Below are positions 50,913 to 59,200 of a stretch of DNA of 64,000 bases, piece by piece (the stretch's first letter is position 1; each line of letters begins with the position of its first letter). The translations under genes were made by a program, and so were the position numbers. The notes under the pieces are model-generated. The model saw only the letters and a program-made list of their open reading frames with translations. It had not been told where the DNA came from and searched no databases. This DNA is from an uncultured Prevotellaceae bacterium (lineage in GTDB: Bacteria; Bacteroidota; Bacteroidia; Bacteroidales; Bacteroidaceae): positions 1 to 64,000 of the forward strand of contig CACYYG010000011.1 of assembly GCA_902778535.1 (NCBI GenBank), in the 5' to 3' direction.

Positions 50913-51602
50913 ATGCTCATCAACTATCAGAAAGCCACGATTTGTCAACTTGACGGAAAGGAAATCCTTCACGATGTTGACATTCAAGTGAACGAAGGCG
51001 AGTTCGTCTACATTATCGGTCGTGTGGGTTCAGGCAAGAGTTCGCTGCTGAAAACCTTCTATCAGGAGCTTTATGTCGACGAGGCTGTAGAAGCTCAGGT
51101 GCTCGACTACGACATGCTGACCATCAAACGCAAGCAGATACCGGCGCTGCGCCGGCAGATGGGCATCGTCTTCCAGGACTTCCAGCTCTTAGCCGACCGT
51201 ACTGTGAGGAAGAATCTGCAGTTTGTGCTGAAAGCCACCGGCTGGCGCAAGGAAGATATTGCCAACCGTATTGAGGAGGTGCTGGCCGATGTGGGCATGG
51301 CCGACAAAATCGATGTGATGCCCCATGAGCTGTCAGGCGGTGAGCAGCAGCGCGTGGCCATTGCACGTGCCATTTTGAACCGTCCGTCGCTCATTATAGC
51401 CGACGAGCCTACTGCCAATCTCGATGCAGAAACTGCCGAAGGCATCATGCAGCTGTTGCGTTCCATTTCGTTCAAAGGCACAGCCGTAGTCATGTCTACC
51501 CATAACATTTCTCTGATAGAACAATATCCCGGCACCGTCTATCGTTGCATCGACGGGCGTCTGGAATGTGACAGCCAGATTCTCCTTCCCGCTTCTAAAT
51601 AG
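50913..51602 (+). CDS. ftsE: Cell-division ABC ATPase FtsE
   Basis: This 229-residue ABC ATPase has Walker A IIGRVGSGKSS, signature LSGGEQQRVAIARAIL, Walker B LIIADEPTANLDAE and a His switch in MSTHNISL. It matches FtsE, which works with the membrane protein FtsX at the divisome to activate peptidoglycan hydrolases. No ftsX is adjacent. The gap to hisIE is 34 bases and to the aspartate kinase 36 bases. Confidence 0.85.
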   Translation: MLINYQKATICQLDGKEILHDVDIQVNEGEFVYIIGRVGSGKSSLLKTFYQELYVDEAVEAQVLDYDMLTIKRKQIPALRRQMGIVFQDFQLLADRTVRKNLQFVLKATGWRKEDIANRIEEVLADVGMADKIDVMPHELSGGEQQRVAIARAILNRPSLIIADEPTANLDAETAEGIMQLLRSISFKGTAVVMSTHNISLIEQYPGTVYRCIDGRLECDSQILLPASK

Positions 51603-51638
51603 TCAATCAGTAAAATAATTAAATAGTCAAATACCAAG

Positions 51639-52952
51639 ATGAAAGTAATGAAGTTTGGCGGCACGTCGGTAGGCACGCCGCAGCGAATGAAAGAGGTGAC
51701 ACAGCTGGTCACCAAGTCAGGCGAGCCCGTGTTCGTCGTCCTCTCCGCTATGTCGGGCACCACCAATTCTCTGGTGGAGATTTCGGATTATCTCTACAAG
51801 AAGAACCCCGACGGGGCCAATGAAGTCATCAACATGCTGGAGCGCAAGTACGAGCGCCACGTTCAGGAGCTCTTCGAAACAGAGGAGTACAAGACGCAGA
51901 CGCGCGACTTCCTGCGCGACGAGTTCAACTACCTGCGCTCGTTTACTAAGGAACTGTTCACCAGCTTCGAGGAAAAGAGCATCGTGGCACAAGGCGAGAT
52001 GATGTCGACGAATATGGTGGTCAACTACATGAAGGAGCAGGGCATCAACGCCGTGCTGCTCAATGCCCTCGACTTTATGCGTACCGACAAGAATGCCGAG
52101 CCCGATCCCATATACATCAAGGAGAAGCTCGCCTTCCAGATGGAGCAGAACCCTGATGCCCAGGTTTACATCACGCAGGGCTTCATCTGCCGCAATGCCT
52201 ACGGCGAGATTGACAACCTGCAGCGCGGCGGCTCCGACTACACAGCATCGCTGGTTGGCGCTGCCATCAACGCAGAGGAAATCCAGATTTGGACCGACAT
52301 CGACGGCATGCACAACAACGACCCGCGCATCGTCGACAACACCCAGCCCGTACATCAGCTGCAGTTTGAGGAGGCCGCCGAGCTGGCCTATTTCGGTGCC
52401 AAGATTCTGCACCCCACCTGTGTGCAGCCCGCCAAGTACGCCGGCATCCCCGTGCGCTTGCTGAACACCATGCAGCCCGACGCTGAGGGAACGACCATCA
52501 GCAACCAGACAGAGTATGGCAAGATCAAGGCCGTTGCTGCAAAGGACAACATCACCGCCATCAAAATCAAGTCTTCGCGTATGCTGCTCGCTACAGGCTT
52601 CCTGCGCAAGGTCTTTGAGATATTCGAGAGCTATCAGACGCCCATCGACATGGTTTGCACGTCAGAGGTTGGCGTCAGCATGTCCATCGACAACTCAGCC
52701 CACTTAGGCGAGATTATGGACGAGCTGAAGAAATACGGCACCGTCACCGTCGACACCGGCATGTGCATCATCTGCGTGGTCGGCGATCTCGACTGGTCGA
52801 ACATCGGCTTCGAGACGCGTGTGATGGACGCCATGAAGGATGTGCCCGTGCGCATGATCAGCTACGGCGGCTCCAACTACAACATCTCCTTCCTCATCCG
52901 CGAAGAGGACAAGCGCCGCGCCCTGCAGAGTCTCAGCGCCCACCTGTTTTGA
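51639..52952 (+). CDS. Aspartate kinase (monofunctional)
   Basis: This 437-residue enzyme phosphorylates aspartate, first step of the lysine/threonine/methionine branch. It starts MKVMKFGGTSVGTPQRMKEV, with FICRNAYGEIDNLQRGGSDY (usual aspartate-binding region) and TDIDGMHNNDPR. Two C-terminal ACT domains for feedback control follow (ATGFLRKVFEIFE, GMCIICVVGDLDW). It shares direction with lysA after a 209-base repeat-rich gap. Confidence 0.95.
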   Translation: MKVMKFGGTSVGTPQRMKEVTQLVTKSGEPVFVVLSAMSGTTNSLVEISDYLYKKNPDGANEVINMLERKYERHVQELFETEEYKTQTRDFLRDEFNYLRSFTKELFTSFEEKSIVAQGEMMSTNMVVNYMKEQGINAVLLNALDFMRTDKNAEPDPIYIKEKLAFQMEQNPDAQVYITQGFICRNAYGEIDNLQRGGSDYTASLVGAAINAEEIQIWTDIDGMHNNDPRIVDNTQPVHQLQFEEAAELAYFGAKILHPTCVQPAKYAGIPVRLLNTMQPDAEGTTISNQTEYGKIKAVAAKDNITAIKIKSSRMLLATGFLRKVFEIFESYQTPIDMVCTSEVGVSMSIDNSAHLGEIMDELKKYGTVTVDTGMCIICVVGDLDWSNIGFETRVMDAMKDVPVRMISYGGSNYNISFLIREEDKRRALQSLSAHLF

Positions 52953-53160
52953 GTTAAGAATTCAGAGTTGAGAATTAAGAATTGTCGGCTATGCCGATTA
53001 AGAATTAAGAATTCAGAGTTAAGAATTAAGAAGTGTCGGCTATGCCGATTAGGAATTAAGAATTAAGAATTGTGAAACGAAAGATAATTCTAAATTTGTA
53101 ATTCTTACTCGCCGTAAGGCGATACCTCTTAATTCTAAATTCTAAATTCTAAAATCTAAA
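52951..53160. repeat. 51-base tandem repeat and inverted AT-rich element between aspartate kinase and lysA
   Basis: AGAATTAAGAATT-type units and TGTCGGCTATGCCGATTA recur at 52983 and 53034, a 51-base period. The 3' part (TCTTAATTCTAAATTCTAAA) is the reverse complement type of the same unit, and TCGCC-gtaa-GGCGA forms a small stem. There is no gene. It may be a MITE-like element inserted in the operon. Confidence 0.65.
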
Positions 53161-53161
53161 T

Positions 53162-54319
53162 ATGAAAGGACAATTTCCTGTAGACAGGTTCCAGAACATC
53201 AGGACACCCTTCTACTACTATGATATGGAGTTGTTGCGTGCTACGCTCGACGCCATCAAGGCCGAGATGTCGAAGCACGACAACTTCATGATGCACTATG
53301 CCGTGAAGGCCAACGCCAATCAGAGCGTGCTGCGCCAGATCAAGCGTGCAGGTTTCGGTGTCGACTGTGTCAGCGGCGGCGAGATTGAGGCATCCCTGCG
53401 TGCCGGCTTTCCTGGCTCGAAGATTGTCTATGCCGGAGTGGGCAAGAGCGATTGGGAAATCAACCTCGGCCTCGACAACGACATCTTCTGCTTCAACGTC
53501 GAGAGCCTGCCCGAATTAGAGGTCATCAACGAGCTCGCTGCCGCCAAGGGAAAAGTGGCGCGTGTAGCCTTCCGGCTGAATCCCAACGTAGGCGCTCACA
53601 CCCATGCCAACATCACCACGGGCTTGGCCGAGAACAAGTTCGGCATAGCCATGCGCGACATGGAGACAGTCATCGCCGAGGCTGCCAAGTTGCAGAACGT
53701 GCGATTCGTAGGGCTCCACTTCCACATCGGCTCGCAGATTCTCGACATGGGCGATTTCCAGGCGCTGTGCAATCGCATCAACGAGCTGCAGGATCAGCTG
53801 GAGCGCCACCACATCAGCGTAGAGCATATCAACGTGGGCGGAGGATTGGGCGTCGACTATCAGCATCCCAACCGCGTCCCCATTCCCGACTTCCATGCCT
53901 ATTTCGATACATACGCCCGTCGGCTGAAGCTGCGTCCTGGGCAGACGTTGCACTTCGAGCTGGGACGTGCCGTTGTGGCACAATGCGGTAGCCTTATCAC
54001 GCGTACATTATATATAAAGGAGGGGGCTACGAAGAAATTCTGCATTGTCGATGCAGGATTTACCGACCTCATCCGCCCTGCGCTCTATCAGGCTTACCAC
54101 AAGATTGAGAACATCACGAGCCAAGAGCCTATGGAAGCCTACGACGTGGTGGGACCCATCTGCGAGTCGACCGACGTCTTCGGCAAGCAGCGCGACCTCA
54201 ACGCCTGCCATCGTGGCGACCTGCTGGCCATCCGCACAGCCGGAGCCTACGGCGAAATCATGGCTTCATGCTACAACTGCCGCCCGCTCCCCACCGCCAT
54301 CATCAGCGACGATCTTTGA
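53162..54319 (+). CDS. lysA: Diaminopimelate decarboxylase
   Basis: This 385-residue PLP enzyme makes lysine from meso-diaminopimelate. It has the PLP lysine in MHYAVKANANQSVL, GLHFHIGSQILD, the glycine loop INVGGGLGVDY and the active-site Cys in GPICESTDVFG, with AGAYGEIMASCYNCRP near the end. No obvious promoter precedes it apart from the repeat-rich gap, so it may depend on readthrough. Confidence 0.95.
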   Translation: MKGQFPVDRFQNIRTPFYYYDMELLRATLDAIKAEMSKHDNFMMHYAVKANANQSVLRQIKRAGFGVDCVSGGEIEASLRAGFPGSKIVYAGVGKSDWEINLGLDNDIFCFNVESLPELEVINELAAAKGKVARVAFRLNPNVGAHTHANITTGLAENKFGIAMRDMETVIAEAAKLQNVRFVGLHFHIGSQILDMGDFQALCNRINELQDQLERHHISVEHINVGGGLGVDYQHPNRVPIPDFHAYFDTYARRLKLRPGQTLHFELGRAVVAQCGSLITRTLYIKEGATKKFCIVDAGFTDLIRPALYQAYHKIENITSQEPMEAYDVVGPICESTDVFGKQRDLNACHRGDLLAIRTAGAYGEIMASCYNCRPLPTAIISDDL

Positions 54320-54329
54320 GTTTTCGCAT

Positions 54330-54545
54330 TCATCATCTGTAGTTATGTCATCTGTAGTTATGGGTAGTTATGAGTAGTTATCGGCCTTCGGCCTTAGAAG
54401 TTCTTTGCAAGCAAAGCGTCGCAAGCGCCGAGCGAGAGGTCATTTGCTATGGTCTCTGAAGAAGTCCCGCGTAGCAATCAGTGAATCAACTATTGACCCC
54501 TTACTTCCCCTTACTTCCCATTACTCCCCATAACTCCCCAACTCC
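54330..54545 (+). repeat. MITE-like dispersed repeat, copy 3 (long form)
   Basis: GTAGTTATGGGTAGTTATGA at the left end and CCCATTACTCCCCATAACTC at the right end are inverted relatives. The middle shares ATCGGCCTTCGGCCTTAGAA, GGTCATTTGCTATGGTCTCT and GCGTAGCAATCAGTGAA with the copy at 12991-13140, plus an extra GTCGCAAGCGCCGAGCGAG block. No gene. Confidence 0.7.
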
Positions 54546-54585
54546 TTACTCCTTACTCCCCAACTCATCAACTCACAAACTCCCA

Positions 54586-55596
54586 ATGACCATATTGCAC
54601 ATCTACGACGAGAACGATGCGATGGCTGGACGCTACGTAGAGATGCTCATGCAGGCCACGCAAGCGCTGTTGAACGAGAGCTCGTTGTTTGACGAGCCCT
54701 GCGTGATGTACGCCTGTACCAACGCCAAAGAGTGCCGCCAGCTGACCGAAGAGCATCACCCAGACATCCTTCACCTGCATGGAGCCTCGGCACCTTTCAC
54801 GCTGCCAGCCGGCCTGCGCCTTGTCGTCACGCCTCACGGCGATGTGCTGGGGCCTGTCCGTGCCTACGTCGTTGTGGCTCGCAGCCCGCACGAGGCCGAA
54901 TCCCTGCAGCGTCAGTTTCCGCGTGTAGAGACCGTGCGCAATCCGCTCATCACCCGCACCATTACTGCCGATACCTGTGCCCGCCAGATGGCTGCCATCT
55001 ACAGGCGTGTGATGAACTCCGACGTGCTGCCGCTGATGGACACCGAGACACACCGTCTGCTCACGGCTGCGCTGGTTGTTGCCACCTATGGCGATACGCG
55101 TTGGCTGCCGTCAACCTATCATTTTTCAGCCGAAAACGCCAACTTCCGCCAGCTCTATCTATATGCCACCAACGAGGGCGTACTGCCGCTGGTGCTCCAA
55201 GGCCTGAAAATGCTGAGGATGGCATACCCGGCAATAAAGCTTCCCCCTATGGAGGGCATCGAGGGGGGCTTGCAAGTTTATCTCCCTCCTGACTTTCGTC
55301 TGCCCCAACCCATGCCTGTGGCCACCGCTACTGAGCTGGTTGCTCATATCGCCGACGAAGGCCCTTCGCTGTTAAGGCTGAGCGAGCTCGCCCGTGTCCT
55401 TCATGGCGACAACATCAATGAAGAGAATCTGCTGCAGCAGCTCGAAGAAAGCGGCCATCTGCCACTATTCGCTGCCCTCCTTTCCCTGTTGGCAGAGCAC
55501 CTGCTGCTGACCGAAGGCTTCATGCCCTGCGCCCCTGCCGAAGGCCCCACCGCCCAGCAGCTGCGCACCCTCCTCGCCAAGAGGCAGGAGCTGTGA
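54586..55596 (+). CDS. Glycosyltransferase-like protein of unknown specificity
   Basis: Start 54586 (MTILHIYDENDAMAGRYVEM) is chosen because the upstream ATG at 54481 lies in the repeat. The 336-residue protein begins like a GT-B/GT4 N-terminal domain (PDILHLHGASAPF, RLVVTPHGDVLGP) but lacks the typical C-terminal GT4 motifs. It ends in a helical region (LSELARVLHGDNINEENLLQ). A palindrome at 55238-55273 (PPMEGIEGGL) is inserted in frame. Activity is doubtful. Confidence 0.55.
   Translation: MTILHIYDENDAMAGRYVEMLMQATQALLNESSLFDEPCVMYACTNAKECRQLTEEHHPDILHLHGASAPFTLPAGLRLVVTPHGDVLGPVRAYVVVARSPHEAESLQRQFPRVETVRNPLITRTITADTCARQMAAIYRRVMNSDVLPLMDTETHRLLTAALVVATYGDTRWLPSTYHFSAENANFRQLYLYATNEGVLPLVLQGLKMLRMAYPAIKLPPMEGIEGGLQVYLPPDFRLPQPMPVATATELVAHIADEGPSLLRLSELARVLHGDNINEENLLQQLEESGHLPLFAALLSLLAEHLLLTEGFMPCAPAEGPTAQQLRTLLAKRQEL
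55238..55273. repeat. Palindromic repeat in the GT-like gene
   Basis: AAGCTTCCCCCTATGGAGGG is followed by CATCGAGGGGGGCTTGC. It has the same block order as the terminator at 12111-12147 and is read in frame as PPMEGIEGGLQ. Confidence 0.6.
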
Positions 55597-55674
55597 AGCT
55601 GGTAGACAATTAGGAGGTCGCGCTTCCAAGCGTGACACACAGACGTAGTCTTCGTCGTCTCATCAAGAAAACTT

Positions 55675-55768
55675 TCAAAACAGCGGTAACATCGTGGGTT
55701 ACTGTTTGTAACCACGTGGGTTACTGTCAGTAACCCGCATGGTTACTGACAGTAACCCGCATGGTTAC
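55675..55768. promoter_or_regulatory. Array of palindromes with exact 22-base period (operator- or iteron-like)
   Basis: Three full 17-base palindromes lie at 55697-55713 (GGTTACTGTTTGTAACC), 55719-55735 (GGTTACTGTCAGTAACC) and 55741-55757 (GGTTACTGACAGTAACC), each 22 bases from the next. A half-unit GGTTAC follows at 55763 and a degenerate right half precedes at 55686. The period is about two DNA turns, so bound proteins would line up on one face. The array ends about 48 bases before the -33 box of the next promoter. Confidence 0.7.
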
Positions 55769-55815
55769 AAAAATGACATTCCCCCTCAAAAATATTAGAA
55801 AATCCTGCATAAATA

Positions 55816-55847
55816 TTTGGAGGCTATTGTTTTTCTTCGTAACTTTG
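55816..55847 (+). promoter_or_regulatory. Promoter of the leader RNA and giant surface protein
   Basis: TTTG (55816-55819) and TAACTTTG (55840-55847) are exactly 20 bases apart. Transcription should begin near 55853, about 400 bases before the next start codon. Confidence 0.7.
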
Positions 55848-56015
55848 CACCGTCGTACGCAGTAGCCTACAAGGTGGGCATCGGGCGACTATAGTACATT
55901 GAGGAAGACGTTTTCGAACGTCTGTCGTTGTAGAGCACGAACTTCGCAACTTCCAAACCTACAGCAGGCAGATGACAATCGGAGCGTCTACGTGGTGCGT
56001 TTCTGTATATATTTT
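55848..56015 (+). ncRNA. Candidate structured RNA, leader unit A
   Basis: The 5' end (GCACCGTCGTACGC, 55847-55860) can pair imperfectly with GCGTCTACGTGGTGC (55984-55998), closing a domain of about 150 bases. Inside is a perfect hairpin AGACGTT-TTCG-AACGTCT (55906-55923) with a stable tetraloop. A T-rich run (55999-56020) follows. No known family is recognised. It could be a separate small RNA or part of a long 5' leader. Confidence 0.35.
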
Positions 56016-56023
56016 TTTATATA

Positions 56024-56134
56024 GAGCACGTGCGGGCGTGGGCTAACTGCATTGTCTATCCTGTGTAGGTGGGGCAATGCGAAGGCCTGTGCTCTCAGGA
56101 TGGGCAGAGAAACCAGACACCTACGCCTTTTTTT
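56024..56134 (+). promoter_or_regulatory. Candidate attenuator-like leader unit B with pseudoknot
   Basis: GAGCAC (56024-56029) pairs with GTGCTC (56089-56094), and GCATTG (56049-56054) with CAATGC (56075-56080). GTGTAGGTG (56063-56071), in the loop of that helix, pairs with CACCTACGC (56118-56126), which is followed by T7. The last helix looks like a terminator and crosses the first two, as in ligand-sensing leaders. No riboswitch class is recognised. Confidence 0.4.
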
Positions 56135-56256
56135 GTGTGCAGAACTTTGATGAATGATATTATGTGTGGCTGACTTAGGGGTGTTTATCAGCAAAGAACA
56201 ACAAGTATCTGATAAATTGATTTTCTATCCCTAATTATTAACCAACATTATTATTT

Positions 56257-59200
56257 ATGAAAAGATCTCGAACTAAACTTGCGCTGCTGGCATTCTTAGG
56301 AATGATGTCAGTAGTAAATGCATGGGCACAAGGCGTGGTCAAAAACACGACGACGGGAACGTCGTATGCTACCCTGCAGGAGGCCTTCTACGACGCTAGC
56401 CAAGGCGATGTCATAGAATTGCTCGGCGACGTGGATGCTACTGGCGACGAAGAATTCAACGATGACTTTAACCTCGGTATCGAGGAAAGCATCACGCTGA
56501 AGGGCAACAACCACACGCTGACCGTCAACCGCCGCGGTATCTCGGTGGCCCGTCAGTCGTCTAATTCACGTAGGATGGGCGCCCCAGCCAAGGCTCCCGG
56601 CAACACCATCGACGTGACCATTCAGGACCTGACCATCAAGAATGTGGCTACGCAGGTGAAACGCAAAGGCGGACAACTCATCAACACCCGGGGCGGCATC
56701 GGCACGCTGACGCTCAACAATGTCACCTTCGACACTCAGGGTACGGGATACAACGGGGATGTGCGACCCCTCGTCATCGGCGGCAGCCAGTCGACGGCAG
56801 CCACGGTGAACATCACAAACTGTACATTCACCAACCCCACGGCACCGTCAGGCAAAAACAGTATAGCCATCAACGTGCTCAACCCCGTGACGATGAACAT
56901 CCAGGGCACCACCATCAACGCTCAGTACGTCATCAACCTGGGCGGTGCTGACTCAAGTTACGGCTCGCAGGGTTCTGAGGTGACATTCAACGGAAGCACC
57001 GTCAATGCCTCAGCCGGAGCTGCCGTGCTCTTCGACTTCGACGACACGGGCTCGGGAGCCAACGGCTCTACCGTCACTCTGGCCGGCGAAACCAAGGTCA
57101 CCACGCCAACTGCCGACTGGTATGACTTGGGCAACACTGAGAACACTATCGTCTGGGAGCACTTCGCTACGAATTACATCAGCTCTACGAAGTACGAGAC
57201 CAAGCCGACCATCCAGATTGCTGAGGTTGCCGACCTGTTGGCACTGGCTACGCTGTGCAACAACGCTTTAACCTCTGGACAGACAGCGGGTAACACTTAT
57301 GAGCTGGTCAACGATCTCGACCTGAGCAGCGTAGACAACTGGACTCCCATTGGCGGTAGTGGAATGGGCAGCTATCCCAGCATATCCTTCAAGGGAACAT
57401 TCGACGGTAAGGGACACACAATCAGCAACCTAACATGCATTGACAATACTGCCAATTATGCTACGGCAGGCCTATTTGGTTCTGTAATGGGTGCAACCAT
57501 CAAGAACCTGACGCTTAAGGATGTCAATATTGAGAGCACGCACTTTACAGGAGCCTTCGTAGCATACGATGCAGACGGCGATTATAGCCAAAATGGTAAT
57601 TTAATTGAGAACTGCCATGTGGAGGGCGGTACCCTCACTTCAAGGCCAGAACTAATCAACGGCTCGTGGGATAATGGCAATCATGTGGGCGGCATCCTTG
57701 GCCATACACAGTCGGGTAGGATGACTATTACCGGTTGTTCGGTGGAGGATGTGGTTATCACAGGCTATCGCGACCTTGGCGGTTTGGCTGGTTATATGGC
57801 TGGCGGAACAGTTACAGGCAACACTGTTAAGGACGTTACCATCACGCAAGACAACACCAACGGCTATAAATATAAAAACGGTTCGCTCGAAGACCAGTCA
57901 AGTTCAGTAGGACTCGTTGTTGGTGGACGCAGTAGTCAGGCCGTAAAGGATCAGGCTAATGATGCCACACAGAACACCGTTGACAACGTGGTCATCACTG
58001 ATCCTATTGTCATAATTAAGATTGGCACTGCAATCTATCCGACGCTGGCAGTTGCCGTAGCTGCAGCCAATGAAGGTGATGTTGTGGAAATCTGCAAGGC
58101 TGACACCTATACCCTGCCTAACCTCCCGAAGAACATCACCATCAAGGGAACGGTTGAGGGTGTCATCTTCAATTGCGAGGGTTCAGCATATAGCAGTATC
58201 GCCTCTATTCCGAACGGTGCTACGTTCGAGAACGTGACCATGAACTTTGGCACAAACGACTACCATGGCTTCCAACACCCAGGAACAATCACGATGAACG
58301 GCTGCACACTCAACGGCAAGTTCTTCTCATACGGTGACATGAACTTCGTAGGTTGTACGTTCAACGCTCCAGGTACTGAGGAATCGGGTATTACTTCCAC
58401 AGATTACAGCATGTGGGCATATTCAGGCAACTTGACCTACACTGACTGTTCCTTCAACTGCAACGGAAAGTGTATCAATGTCTACAACGAGAGCGGCGCA
58501 ACGCTGTATACTATTACCGCTAAAAACTGCACCTTCAATTCAAAGACCGCCAATAAGGCTGCCTTCAACGTGAAGGCTACATGTGGAACCACTCCGCTCA
58601 AGTATAAAGTCATTATCAAGGATAGTGAAGCAACAGGCTCATGGCCGGCAGCAAGCGAAGGTACAGAGCTCGTTGTCCTCAATGCACTCGCTCAGGTGGA
58701 CGACATCAAAACCGGTGTTGCTTCCGATATTGAGGTGATTGAGATTAAGAATGGCGTTGAGACGGTGCTCTACACCAGCCGTATCGCTGAATATGCAGAC
58801 AACCGCTACACCTCGCTGGCCGAGGCACTGGATGCCGCTGAAGCTGATAACGACAAAAACATCGTCATCAACCTGCTGAATGATGCTGAGTTGACGATTG
58901 CTGCCTGGAGTGGCTCAAATAACAGGTATGCCATAGGTACAGCCGAGACGGAGACAATTACCATCAATGGTAATGAGCACAAGCTGACATTCATGACTAC
59001 CGATACCGATTGGAACAATGTTGCTACCATGAACGACGCTCAGACCAAGCTCGTGCTGAACAACATGACGCTGGATCAGGGTGGCAGGAACACCAATGGC
59101 ACTTGGAACGCCTACGACATCAACTTCAACTGCGCTGTGGAGCTGAATAATGTCACTTCCAACCGTCCGATAGCACTCAAGAACGATGCTGCGCTTAACA

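Noticed and set aside
55675-55768. CRISPR array
   Set aside because: The units are palindromes with only about 5 bases between them and no variable spacers, and no cas genes are near.
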